From the NCBI GenBank assembly GCA_949825065.1, contig OX463846.1, positions 4,049,366 to 4,113,365 on the forward strand: DNA of 64,000 nucleotides. The letters are read 5' to 3'. Positions 60,701-64,000 of the stretch are shown here, piece by piece. The stretch comes from Odontocerum albicorne (Eukaryota; Arthropoda; Insecta; Trichoptera; Odontoceridae). Each line of letters opens with the position of its first letter. Position 1 is the stretch's first letter. Below the pieces are notes generated by a model that was not told where the DNA came from, did not search any database, and worked only from the letters and a program-made list of their open reading frames with translations. The translations under genes and the position numbers were made by a program.

Positions 60701-62251
60701 TTTGGCGAATGAATGTTATAACGGTGCTAGTTTCAAACTGACATTACTTATATTTTCTTTTTAATTGCTGTTCAACCAAATTTGGGTGTCCCCTGCCAGT
60801 GAGCAGCATGGAGAATTGATTTAAAAATATGGGATAGAGCCATGGGTAAAATCTTTACTGTTTTTGATAAAGGTGTTGCAGTAAACTATGTAAAAATGTG
60901 AGATAGAGCCATGGATAAAATCTATACTGTTTTTAATGAAGCTGTCGCAGTAAACTATGTAAAAATCTGGGAAAGAGCCATGGGTAAATCCATACTGTTT
61001 TTAATAAAGGTGTCACAGTAAACTATGTAAAAATATGGGATAGAGCCATGGGTAAAATCTATATTGTTTGTAATAAAGCTGTCGCAGTAAACTATGTAAA
61101 AATGTGGGATAGAGCCATGGGTAAATCCATACTGTTTTAAATAAAGGTGTCGTAGTAAACTATGTAAAAATATGGGATAGAGCCATGGGTAAAATGTATA
61201 CTGTTTTTCATAAAGGTGTCGCAGTAAACTATGTAAAAATGTGGGATAGGGTCATGGGTAAAATCTATACTGTTTGTAATAAAGGTGTCGCAGTAAAATA
61301 TGTAAAAATGTGGGATAGAGCCATGGGTAAAATCTGTACTTTTTTAAATAAAAATGTCGCAGTAAACTATGTTAAAATGTGGGAAAGAACCATGGGTAAA
61401 ATCTATACTGTTTTTAATAAAGGTAACGCAATAAACTATGTTAAAATGTGGGATACGGCCATGGGTAAAATCTTTAATGTTTTTAATAAAGGTGTCGCAG
61501 TAAACTATGTAAAAATGTGGGATAGAGCCATGGGTAAAATCTGTACTGTTTTTAATAAAGGTGTCGCAGTAAACTATGTAAAAATGTTAACAATAAATTG
61601 CTTTGTTATTCTAATAATTACATTAATCCTCGCTACACGTGTCTCTACCACTTATCCCAAATTCCACCTAATGAGATACTCGAGATAGAAACACTTGTAT
61701 TGTAGATTAATGTAATTTGTGGAACAACAAAGTATTTTATTGTAAAATATTCTTTTTTATTTTTTTATTTAACTTGGTGAGTTTATTGCTACGTGGCAAT
61801 CTCTTTCAGCCAATCAGCAAGATGTTTTAATGGCCCAAAGTGAAAACCAGACTGGAATCCAATTAAAAAAAATCAGGGTTCCAGTGGGTATCGAACCCGC
61901 AACCTCCAGATCGGCAGACAAGCGTCTTACCACCAGGTTTTGAGTTCTACAAATTAAAAACGTAGAGTTTTCATAAAATAAAATTAATAACAATTGAGAA
62001 TATAATAATTTTTAATGTATTCCTTATTTATAAATTTGTTTTTCAAGCCCAGCTACAGAAAATCTGGAAGGTTAGACACTTTGTACAAGGCACTTAGGGG
62101 AGATATAATCTTCCCAGCCACCTTCCCCCTAGACATCCTGAAGTATAGGACCCCATACTACACCTATCTGGGCTCCCTCACCACCCCACCATGTTCTCAG
62201 AATGTCAGATGGATTGTCTATGAGAAACCTTTGCCAATCAGTTCATCGGAG
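26801..62251 (+). CDS. Secreted alpha-carbonic anhydrase gene, eight exons visible, 3' end outside window
   Basis: Zinc enzyme that interconverts CO2 and bicarbonate. Exons 26801-26849, 31441-31577, 37139-37181, 37516-37539, 41080-41247, 42872-43067, 60206-60272 and 62048-62251 all have AG/GT borders and compatible phases, giving 296 codons. Landmarks in the joined numbering: signal peptide about 1-17; novel-looking N-terminal stretch 18-80; CA domain from about 81; Cys97 (with Cys277, the disulfide pair typical of secreted CAs); QSPINL 102-107; proton-shuttle His139; Zn ligands His172, His174 and His197; Glu184-His185 and Glu195; Thr273-Thr274 before PPC. N-glycosylation sequons at NLT and NGT. 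The final part of the domain is missing, so at least one more exon should lie to the right. The overall family call is firm; the exact ortholog is not. Confidence 0.93.
26826..27713. repeat. 74-bp tandem array containing exon 1 end and splice donor
   Basis: About 12 copies of TTTTATACCTCCATCACAAT, CAAGGTAAGATTGTTTACAC, GATATAACATAAACTCATAA and GTCACCCAATATAA. Unit 1 overlaps the last 24 nt of CA exon 1. The donor AAG/GTAAGA is intact in units 1, 3, 4, 6 and 9-12, and altered in 2 (AAGATAAG), 5 and 8 (AAGTTAAG) and 7 (AATGTAAG). Confidence 0.95.
27714..28850. other. Intron 1, no exon; LINE tail at 28025-28115
   Basis: 28025-28115 carries TTGGTTGGAAGAGATTGTCG and TGGTAATAAGCCCGCAAG with an AAATAAATAAATA tail, the 3' end of the family at 11.5-12.0 kb. 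A lone B-box-like TTGGTTCGATCC at about 27798 may be a SINE scrap. Otherwise AT-rich. Confidence 0.5.
28855..29490 (+). repeat. TATAGCGC-family repeat with 16-bp minisatellite and internal duplication
   Basis: 28860-28985 matches 57590-57720 (TCTCCTCAAGGGCGCTGTTA). 29058-29190 and 29343-29490 are direct repeats (CAAGGGAAGACGAGC... AGATTTCCCAAACAGG) separated by a run of TATTTTGTAAAAAACA units at 29200-29335. The minisatellite motif already exists once in the TE body, so it expanded from there. ORFs here are low-complexity shadows. Confidence 0.75.
29491..31440. other. Intron 1 remainder
   Basis: 30175-30275 holds an antisense TATAGCGC-family fragment; 30505-30545 a tRNA/SINE-like scrap (TCGGTCCAATGGTAGGACGC). 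30910-31200 is GC-richer (GGGGGCGTTCAGAGTGGCGG, duplicated once) without an ORF of known type. No further exon was found. Confidence 0.4.
31441..31577 (+). CDS. CA exon 2: N-terminal extension
   Basis: Bounded by TTGTTTTTAG and GTAAGTT. 137 nt completes the phase-1 codon of exon 1 (G+CG, Ala) and ends in phase 0. It encodes a 45-residue polar segment running from ACIFNLTDPNG to KKEYYLKY, with an NLT glycosylation sequon. It does not match any CA-domain motif I know and is a lineage-specific or poorly conserved N-terminal region. The support is phase, splice sites and an open frame only. Confidence 0.68.
31578..32540. other. Intron 2, left part
   Basis: AT-rich; no exon or element ends recognised. 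Confidence 0.4.
32545..32878 (+). mobile_element. LINE 3' UTR, TCAATAAACCT family
   Basis: GATGAGCCCGGACCTTTTAA, CTACGTGGGTTGAAAAACAT, CCGTGGCTGGGCTCGCCC and TTGCTATCAATAAACCTGTA then TTTATTTATTTATTT. This is the best-preserved copy here. The frame at 32541-32792 has no known domain. Confidence 0.65.
32880..33420. other. Intron 2, no feature
   Basis: Nothing recognised apart from AT richness. Confidence 0.4.
33426..33660. mobile_element. piggyBac-type MITE, copy 3, left half
   Basis: TTAA then CCTTTCCCTTCCTGTGC, AATGAGCGATTTAAAATCGG and CATCGGCCGATGTTCACAAA. It stops where the AT-rich element begins, so the right half has been lost or displaced. Confidence 0.75.
33665..34560 (+). mobile_element. 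Extremely AT-rich element, GTGAGACTC...CGTGACGTTCAGGCC
   Basis: Left end AGATGCGTGAGACTCTCGCG, then about 650 bp of nearly pure A/T (33835-34485), right end CACCGTTTCACTTTTCGTGA then CGTTCAGGCCAATTTTCC. An inverted copy is at 41907-42450 and a partial one at 5556-5745. No ORF. Non-autonomous; class uncertain. Confidence 0.65.
34561..35290. other. Intron 2; possible degraded LINE RT piece
   Basis: At about 35005-35080 the + strand reads TFLLSKGVKQGHCIY, reminiscent of the RT motif (RGVRQG--LSP). It is too short and broken to assign firmly. Confidence 0.3.
35308..35583 (-). mobile_element. Palindromic PLE pLTR unit, copy E
   Basis: Tail first (TTGTTTATAGTTAAGGCATT, GTGGAGGTTTAAAGACATTG), then inverted arms meeting near 35465-35485 (GGGGAGCGCAAACAAGACTG...GCTTTGCGCTCCCCTG). 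13-bp duplications TCCTTTATTTGAT at 35295-35307 and 35584-35596. Same architecture as copy A in opposite orientation. Confidence 0.85.
35943..36640. mobile_element. 698-bp TA-flanked TIR element
   Basis: TACTTGAGAAAATGTAGCAT near 35943 is inverted at the right as ATGCTACATTTTCTCAAGTA, with the homology continuing into GTGAC/GTCAC. TA on both outer sides fits a Tc1/mariner-type MITE. It contains a 142-bp direct tandem duplication (36091- and 36233-; CAAATTAGCAAAAATGTGGC). No transposase. Confidence 0.75.
36642..37138. other. Intron 2, right end
   Basis: AT-rich, no feature before the exon 3 acceptor. Confidence 0.4.
37139..37181 (+). CDS. CA exon 3 (43 nt)
   Basis: ATTTTCAG before, GTAAGT after. 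It encodes IDLIAGPFDIADYD plus one base of Gly. Phase 0 in and phase 1 out fit exons 2 and 4. It lies just N-terminal to the CA domain and is acidic and hydrophobic. The small size would make it easy to miss by automatic gene calling. Confidence 0.7.
37516..37539 (+). CDS. CA exon 4: 24-nt microexon
   Basis: A T-rich tract ending TTAAG precedes it and GTAAAA follows. The 24 nt read G-DSSWDHQ across the phase-1 junctions, supplying the Trp/Asp-rich start (SSWDHQEQG) where alpha-CAs usually have a W-x-Y or WDY motif. Intron 3 is only 334 bp. Phase-neutral (24 nt), so skipping would delete eight residues without a frameshift. Confidence 0.72.
37636..38599 (-). mobile_element. Mariner, internally deleted (964 bp)
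   Basis: TA flanks at 37634-37635 and 38600-38601. TIR inner part AGAAAGTAAGTGTACTGA is shared by both ends. On the minus strand, MSNQSPAKCEIRGVIRYLVW through the HTH is followed after a deletion and frameshift by the catalytic part. Confidence 0.88.
37735..38431 (-). pseudogene. Mariner transposase, two frames
   Basis: N-terminal frame (38431-38168): YLVWKGKPPVEVYNEVKTAY and NVYKWCREFKNG, the HTH domain. C-terminal frame (38148-37735): GVCLLHDNARPHMANASKEL and HPAHSPDLAPSDYYLLTSLK, which give the second and third Asp of the DD34D triad, then ERNGDYVEK. The region between HTH and the first Asp is mostly gone, so it is inactive. Confidence 0.88.
38602..39890. other. Intron 4; possible inverted-repeat element
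   Basis: GGCCACACCAAAGTGCTTCG (38799-) is partly inverted at 39117-39140 (TGTGCGAAGCATGCAGTGTG), and GACTAGGTGAC/CACTAGGTGAC recur, suggesting a degraded MITE over about 38740-39245. No exon recognised. Confidence 0.35.
39900..40310 (+). mobile_element. LINE-like 3' region, copy 2
   Basis: CTTATCTCGCCGAAATATTT, GGCCTTTCCAGTTCACCG, GATTGATAATATCTCAC and TTGGCTGCAAGAGATTGCCG then TGGCAGTAAGCCCGCCAG with a short AAAT tail. Parallel to 56399-56960 with internal deletions. Confidence 0.65.
40329..40839. mobile_element. Non-autonomous hAT element, 511 bp
   Basis: Ends CAAGGGTCTCCAAAC and TTTTGGAGACCCCTG, flanked by the 8-bp duplication ATATAGAG / ATATGGAG (40321-40328, 40840-40847). The left subterminal region is GC-rich (CGGCCCGCGGGCC). 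The right half matches 10805-10940. No transposase ORF. Confidence 0.85.
41080..41247 (+). CDS. CA exon 5: start of catalytic domain
   Basis: Follows GTCTTTCAG and ends at G/GTAACT. It encodes EQGRYWGEKYSMCNEKRQSP, then INLR, an NGT sequon, and MSIVNNGHT. CNEKRQSPINL is the classic alpha-CA start (Cys of the extracellular disulfide, then QSPINL). NNGH carries the His corresponding to the proton shuttle His64. 168 nt, phase 1 in and out. Confidence 0.95.
41262..41520 (-). pseudogene. DDE transposase C-terminal relic plus 3' flank (left copy)
   Basis: Minus strand: FIIRVIGELEPQLC, stop, NVIENFDKRVDICGTARGGH then LADIVFCV and a stop. RV-I-C--ARGGH---I resembles the C-terminus of arthropod DDE transposases often annotated with DUF4817. 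The following AATAAAAAGTTTTTTGAAAT and CACACAATTTGC region is shared with 51775-52012 on the opposite strand. Confidence 0.55.
41521..41906. other. Intron 5, small duplication
   Basis: CACATAAGCTTACATAACAT is directly repeated twice at 41550-41600. Nothing else. Confidence 0.4.
41907..42450 (-). mobile_element. Extremely AT-rich element, inverted copy
   Basis: Starts CTTCTATAGGCGCGGTAGGA then GGCCTGAACGTCACGAAAAG, followed by about 450 bp of almost pure A/T, ending GTGCGAGTCTCACGCTTG. Reverse orientation of 33665-34560. It occupies most of intron 5. Confidence 0.65.
42872..43067 (+). CDS. CA exon 6: zinc-binding core
   Basis: Acceptor TTTTCTAG, donor GG/GTTAGA. It encodes VEVDGPWGLKGEDIPLMNGG and continues through YQLSGVHWHWGGDS, GAEHAIN and MPLEMHFVHFNTKYG. 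All three Zn-ligand histidines (HWH and the first His of EMHFVH) and the conserved Glu-His pair are here. 196 nt, ends in phase 2. An in-frame stop follows shortly after in the intron. Confidence 0.96.
43068..43450. other. Intron 6, first part
   Basis: AT-rich intron sequence after the exon 6 donor; no feature. Confidence 0.4.
43450..43775. repeat. 43-bp minisatellite, about 7 copies
   Basis: Unit TTTTCCTCAGCAAGCTGCTT, ATAACAATGTATAATCTCAT, TCA. Early copies are shorter variants. Its period is close to that of the neighbouring 42-bp satellite, and both contain CTCAGCA, but the rest differs. Confidence 0.85.
43776..44337. other. Intron 6 spacer with 39-bp duplication
   Basis: TATTTCGTTATCTGTATCGC then TTAAGGGTGGATTTTGGTG is repeated once at 43859-43940. 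The ORF at 43735-44016 has no domain. Unique-looking sequence up to the satellite. Confidence 0.45.
44338..51775. repeat. 42-bp satellite, about 177 monomers, with 1932-bp higher-order repeats
   Basis: Monomer TCAGCACTTGTACCAGCAGC, AATCAGTTAATCTTCACTTG, TC. Variant monomers (CTTATCTCAG, CAGTAATCAG, GTACTAGCAG, AAGCAGCAG) recur in a fixed order every 1932 bp (46 monomers): copies at about 44430-46361, 46362-48293 and 48294-50157. Beyond 50160 the order changes, and monomers lose bases near 51560 and 51750. 42 is divisible by three, which keeps Gln/His/Ser-rich frames open; these are not genes. Confidence 0.95.
51776..52012 (+). pseudogene. DDE transposase C-terminal relic plus 3' flank (right copy)
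   Basis: GAGTTAGAACTGCAATTATG reads ELELQLCQNFIENFDKR, then a 2-bp loss, then DICGAARGGHLTDIVYCV and a stop; next ATTGACCAATAAAAAGTTTT and GCTCAATTTGAAAG. It is the inverted partner of 41262-41520 and directly abuts the satellite. Confidence 0.55.
52013..52639. other. Intron 6; dispersed repeat 52530-52635
   Basis: 52140-52260 has two related segments (TGTAGTTGCCAGACGTGATT / TGTAATTGCCAGACGTGATT). 52535-52635 matches 8770-8875. No exon. Confidence 0.4.
52640..53155 (-). pseudogene. LINE RT C-terminal region with 5' snap-back
   Basis: Minus strand: MPVKLKGKVYQTIVRPALIY, GSECWT, RQLETAEMRMLRWSAGVSLR, MEERRLRWYGHIVRR and RGRPKNSWVVQKDNLMQRHG: the thumb-to-tail region of an RTE-like LINE (VRPAL-YGSE-W, EM-MLRW, RRLRWYGH). 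At its 5' end CCTTTTAACTTTACTG (53105-) is inverted as CAGTAAAGTTAAAAGG (53133-). ACTAAATATACA occurs on both sides of the insertion. Confidence 0.8.
53156..53384. repeat. Continuation of the interrupted dispersed repeat
   Basis: TAAACTAAATATACACTATA onward resembles 8880-9070 in order (TATCACATATTGAAAG / TATCACGTATCGAAAG), supporting one older repeat split by the LINE. Confidence 0.4.
53385..53838 (-). pseudogene. LINE 3' end, RT C-terminal remnant (second family)
   Basis: Minus strand: KTCVRPIMIYSIESRADTVR, TSEMKVLRSIAGTTLRDRVR and NTEIRRMCEVEDIVRWG, then further LINE tail in another frame. Same family as 5216-5577. The left boundary is the CTTCTTCTTC tract. Confidence 0.75.
53839..55500. 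other. Intron 6; unclassified repeat-like DNA
   Basis: 54410-54490 is an antisense TATAGCGC-family fragment (GACTTAGAACGCTCTTGAGG). 54905-55480 starts GGCTAGGGCTTCCAAAACGT, GGGGGCATTCTACTCTAGAG and contains GAAAAACGCGTTTAAAGTTT; it looks like a dispersed non-coding element but I cannot name it. No exon. Confidence 0.4.
55517..55794 (+). mobile_element. Inverted PLE pLTR pair, copy F
   Basis: Left arm TCAAACACTGATTATTCCAC...CTTTACCGGTTCCAAGG..., centre near 55620-55642, right arm CTTGTTTGTACTCCCCTGAC...AACCGGTAGGGTTATACCGT...GGAATAAACAG, then the tail CCTTTAAACCTCCACAATGT. Hammerhead-like core: CTGACGA at 55659, GAAA at 55681, GTTA at 55701. Flanks share only TGGTTA, so the target duplication is unclear. 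Confidence 0.82.
55875..56065 (+). mobile_element. tRNA-derived SINE, copy 4
   Basis: GACCTCCGTAACCTAGTTGA head with CTGTCTCCCTATCCGGACGT and B box GCGGGTTCAAGTCCCGC, then CCAGTCTGGTTTTCACG and GGAAGAGATTGACACATGGC, AATAAGTCCGCCAGG. Confidence 0.78.
56076..56290 (-). mobile_element. tRNA-derived SINE, copy 5, tail-to-tail with copy 4
   Basis: Starts with the complement of the 3' module (GACGAGTTTATTGCCATGTG) and ends with the complement of the head (CTTACCACCAGGCCACGGAG); the B box is GGGGATCGAACTCGCAACC on this strand. It forms a long inverted pair with copy 4. Confidence 0.8.
56306..57003 (+). mobile_element. LINE 3' UTR split by a younger LINE-like insertion
   Basis: 56306-56398 (AGACCTTTTGATAGCTTCTG to GTACATACTT) and 56965-57003 (CTGCTATCAATAAACCTATA, TTTATTTATT) are adjacent in the copy at 32750-32878. 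The insert 56399-56960 is the best copy of the CCTTTCCAGTTCACCGCTCC family with an AAATAAATA tail. The ORFs at 56380 and 56711 fall in it and have no known domain. Confidence 0.75.
57004..57574. other. Intron 6, no feature
   Basis: AT-rich, nothing recognised. Confidence 0.4.
57575..57850 (+). repeat. TATAGCGC-family repeat with 33-nt A run
   Basis: GACAATTTATAAAGCGCCTT, TCTCCTCAAGAGCGCTGTTA, GATAGGAAGGTAGTGGCTGC, a poly-A run at 57722-57752, then CATCTGCATATGTTCAGGAA. Matches 28860-29080. Confidence 0.65.
58240..58450. repeat. TAGTG/TATG-rich degenerate tandem repeat
   Basis: Irregular repeats of GTAGTGTAGTGTATGTATGT and AGTAATGTAGTGTATG. The low-complexity Tyr/Thr/Leu-rich minus ORFs are repeat artefacts. 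Confidence 0.85.
58565..58690 (-). mobile_element. tRNA-derived SINE, copy 6, 3' part
   Basis: ACCTGACGAGCTTGTTGCCA, GGCAATCTCTTCCAACTAAC and TCTTAAGTGAAAAAGACTGG; the tRNA head is missing. Confidence 0.65.
58879..60171 (-). mobile_element. Nearly full-length mariner (1293 bp)
   Basis: TA flanks at 58877-58878 and 60172-60173. TIRs CTAGGTTAGTCAAAAAGTTT and complement CTAGGTTCATTAAAAAGTTT, continuing TTGAAAGCG. Full-length size for the family. It lies in CA intron 6, antisense to the gene, with its transposase 5' end facing exon 7. Confidence 0.93.
58944..59994 (-). pseudogene. Mariner transposase with premature stops
   Basis: MEKSEYRAVIKFFVLEDLSA through the HTH region (PTVHRWVLEFKRG, GRPKSAS), then a stop after QQKHV (TGA), then FLHRFITMDET, a second stop where Trp is expected before VYHHDPESK, then PKRVRVQKSAKKVLPSVFWD, IFHQDNAPAHTA and YSPDLAPSDFWLFSHLKKFL, ending DLMGDYTEQ. 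All three catalytic Asp (MDET, QDNAP, PSDFW) remain. Only single-base stops are seen, so it is a young but inactive copy. Confidence 0.92.
60206..60272 (+). CDS. CA exon 7
   Basis: TTTTTACAG precedes and CGG/GTATAT follows. It encodes G-NVKGAIESGDPEGLAVVGVLFR; GLAVVGVLF is the strand carrying the hydrophobic-pocket Val (Val143 equivalent). It completes the phase-2 codon of exon 6 (KYG-NVKGA). 67 nt. A mariner ends 34 nt upstream, so its branch point must sit in a very short interval or inside the mariner end. Confidence 0.93.
60416..60547. repeat. 33-bp minisatellite, four copies
   Basis: Unit GATGTCCGTGAAGATAAAAA then CACCTTGTCAATC. Period 33 bp, so frames stay open. Lies in CA intron 7. 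It shares an AAGATAAA...ACCTTGTCA core with the 33-bp array at 4668-4858. Confidence 0.9.
60835..61592. repeat. 69-bp minisatellite, about 11 copies
   Basis: Unit ATGGGTAAAATCTATACTGT, TTTTAATAAAGGTGTCGCAG, TAAACTATGTAAAAATGTGG, GATAGAGCC. In the right six copies the frame MGKIYTVFNKGVAVNYVKMW-DRA stays open (61185-61688); the left copies carry frameshifts and stops. Located in CA intron 7; I see no acceptor/donor pair that would make it an exon. Confidence 0.92.
61765..61938 (-). mobile_element. tRNA-derived SINE, copy 7
   Basis: TTGGTGAGTTTATTGCTACG, AAGTGAAAACCAGACTGGAA, GTTCCAGTGGGTATCGAACC, CGCAACCTCCAGATCGGCAG and AAGCGTCTTACCACCAGG: antisense body, B box and part of the head. 110 bp upstream of CA exon 8. 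Confidence 0.78.
62048..62251 (+). CDS. CA exon 8: Thr-gate loop and disulfide Cys
   Basis: Acceptor TTTTTCAAG, donor GAG/GTGAGT. 68 codons beginning PSYRKSGRLDTLYKALRGD and containing YYTYLGSLTTPPCSQNVRWI and ending PISSSE. LTTPP supplies Thr199/Thr200 equivalents, and the Cys pairs with that of exon 5. Phase 0 at both ends. Compared with vertebrate CA II, the stretch between LFR of exon 7 and GSLTTPP is about six residues short, so either a loop is trimmed or a tiny exon sits in intron 7. Confidence 0.93.
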
Positions 62252-62430
62252 GTGAGTAAACAAATCGAAATCAAGTTAGAATATTTAAAAATTAAATTAC
62301 TTTGTTATTCTAACAATAAGAATTCCCCCTTCACGGGTTTTAACCTTCTATCTCGAGACTTTCGTCAGGTGAAGCGATACTGATTTGTTATAAAAGTAGT
62401 ACTTAGGTCAGACTGAAGTCATGTTATTAA

Positions 62431-63388
62431 CTTTTCCCTTTTTGTGCTAAAAAATCCGCGCGTTCCAGTGCTGTGTATTCAATACACATCAATACTCAAA
62501 CACATGTAAAAATGAGCGATTTAAATTCGGAAAAATAAGAACATTCAAAGCCAATCGCTTAAATTAATTAAAATTGAAGTCAAAAGTGATGATAAATGAA
62601 ATTTAATTGCTGAAAACATTAAAAAGCCATCGGCCGACGTTCACAAAATGGGCGAAGCGACTACCTCAAACGAAATCCCGCGAGCTACTGAGCGAGAGAA
62701 GCGAACGAACTGAAATTATTATTATTATTATTATTATTACACATGACAAGAAATATACACAATTTGAGAAAAAACAACAGGTAATTTGATTTGGACATAT
62801 AATTTTAATGGATCTGGGTTTGTTGCCTTTCATTTGTCGTATCCCCAGTAAACTAGGCTTTTGCCTGTATCTCACTGAGGATATTTAGCATGAAAAAATA
62901 AATCGATACTTCTTTCCGATTTTTGATAACACAAAAAACCCCGTTGCACGCTCTCATCAACCTGACAAACAGTGACACTCAACTACAACTGGAAACATCT
63001 TGCGAAACTCAACTCCTCACACATTATCACTCCAGAAAGACCAAAAATATTCATCCCACAATATACCGCACACAATTATATTTCTTGCGTTGAGTGAGAC
63101 GTGAATAGCGTCGCTTCCTCACCCATAGTGGTTTTTTTAGAATTAATATACCTACATCACACACTGGCGCACGTTTGATTGCATTGGTGAATTTATTCCC
63201 AATTTTCACTAAATATCTCTGATGTGGCCGATAAGTGCTAATTATTATTAATATTATTTTTTTCATTCAATGCGTAGATGTACTACGGAGGAATACCTAA
63301 AATCTGAACTCAGTATTTATTATATTTAAGAGATATTAAAGTTTTTAGAAGCAACGTGTACTAGTTACACATCACAGGGAAGGAAGGG
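62431..63388. mobile_element. piggyBac-type MITE, copy 4, interrupted
   Basis: Left TTAA (62427-62430) with CTTTTCCCTTTTTGTGC, right TCAA (63389-63392) after GGGAAGGAAGGG. Left body 62431-62715 and right body 63074-63388 are contiguous in copy 1. A retroposon sits between. Confidence 0.8.
62716..63073 (-). mobile_element. (TAA)n-tailed retroposon nested in the MITE
   Basis: An ATTATTATTATTATT tract (the TAA tail) at 62716-62739, then ACACATGACAAGAAATATAC, TTTAATGGATCTGGGTTTGT and CTGTATCTCACTGAGGATAT, ending near 63073 where AATTAT is duplicated. Longest copy of the family at 3040 and 13830. Confidence 0.75.
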
Positions 63389-63527
63389 TCAAAGACCACT
63401 CACATCGGAAATGTGTGTGGTCAGTCTTTTGACGCAAACATTTTAATTTTATTAAACGTAATAATATGGAATTCCGCAAAGATAAAGCTGAAACCTTTTA
63501 TACATTTATTCTAGATTAAATTTTAGG

Positions 63528-63640
63528 TCGACCTCCATGGTCTAGTTGTTAAAACATTTGTCTTCCAACACGGGAGATGCGGGATCGACTCCTGTTGAAA
63601 CCCATTGTGGAATTGGGTTTTTTGCAATATGGTATTCACT
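63528..63640 (+). mobile_element. tRNA-derived SINE, copy 8, 5' part
   Basis: GTCGACCTCCATGGTCTAGT (A box), GATGCGGGATCGACTCCTGT (B box), GAAACCCATTGTGG; the body soon diverges. Not a functional tRNA: no closing acceptor stem. Confidence 0.6.
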
Positions 63641-63866
63641 TAAATATGTAAATAATATGTTTATTTACATAGTATGTACATACACGTTATATCCTGAAAT
63701 TAAACGTAGATTTGAAGGCAATGAAAAGAAAATACATTTTAGAGATAGGCAATCAAATGATCTGGACTTATTTCATAGCATCCTCCCAATCGAGAAACAC
63801 CTCTACCAATAGGAAAGCAAGTCCGGCCGTGAGGATGTCCGATATTTTTCGGCTTACTGCCTAAAT

Positions 63867-64000
63867 AACAATAATAATTATACATAAACAAAAATACCAA
63901 AAAATAATAATACATAAACAAAAATACCAAAAAATAATAATACATAAACAAAAAAAAAATACATAAATATAATAATACATAAACAAAAATAATATAATAC
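63867..64000. repeat. About 30-bp AT-rich tandem repeat at window edge
   Basis: ATAATAATACATAAACAAAA followed by ATACCAAAA, about four copies, running off the window. Confidence 0.8.

Noticed and set aside
61185..61688. 167-aa ORF as a gene
   Set aside because: Entirely 69-bp minisatellite plus intron sequence. The left half of the same array is frame-broken, so there is no sign of selection.
63440..63530. Terminal CA exon (ATGGAATTCCGCAAAGAT region)
   Set aside because: The reading has no acceptor site upstream and lacks the expected KFR-L plus RPVQ motifs.
63535..63610. tRNA gene
   Set aside because: Same SINE head as the other copies; no matching acceptor stem arms.

Overview
The window looks like a piece of an AT-rich, repeat-laden insect (or other arthropod) nuclear genome. 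The grounds are mariner transposases, piggyBac-type TTAA elements, a hAT element, non-LTR reverse-transcriptase remnants, tRNA-derived SINEs and a Penelope-type GIY-YIG fragment, around one intron-rich animal gene with GT/AG splice sites. The order cannot be fixed from the sequence alone. There is no prokaryotic or CRISPR-like content.

The one recognisable host gene is a secreted alpha-carbonic anhydrase on the + strand. Eight coding exons (26801-26849, 31441-31577, 37139-37181, 37516-37539, 41080-41247, 42872-43067, 60206-60272, 62048-62251) join in phase into 888 nt, or 296 codons. They start with a signal peptide and end just past the LTTPPC active-site loop; the last exon(s) lie beyond the right edge. 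The Zn ligands, proton-shuttle His, gate Thr/Glu pair and the secreted-type Cys pair are all visible, so the enzyme looks catalytically competent. Introns run from 334 bp to about 17.1 kb.

Layout. 1-26.7 kb (upstream of the gene): mariner and LINE fragments, minisatellites, foldback MITEs, piggyBac-type MITEs, SINEs and several inverted-repeat Penelope-like (PLE) units, one still holding a GIY-YIG endonuclease fragment. 26.8-31.4 kb: exon 1 and intron 1, which begins with a 74-bp tandem array that has copied the exon 1 end and its splice donor about 12 times. 31.4-43.1 kb: exons 2-6, with a PLE palindrome, a 698-bp TIR element, a deleted mariner, a hAT element and two inverted copies of a very AT-rich repeat. 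43.1-60.2 kb: intron 6, dominated by a 7.4-kb satellite of 42-bp monomers organised into 1932-bp (46-monomer) higher-order repeats, then LINE tails, SINEs and a nearly full-length dead mariner ending 34 bp before exon 7. 60.2-64 kb: exon 7, a 69-bp minisatellite, exon 8 and a nested piggyBac-MITE/retroposon.

The most unusual signals are the splice-donor-copying minisatellite, the palindromic PLE-derived units (106-bp perfect arms, 13-bp target duplications, hammerhead-like cores) and the higher-order satellite inside an intron.
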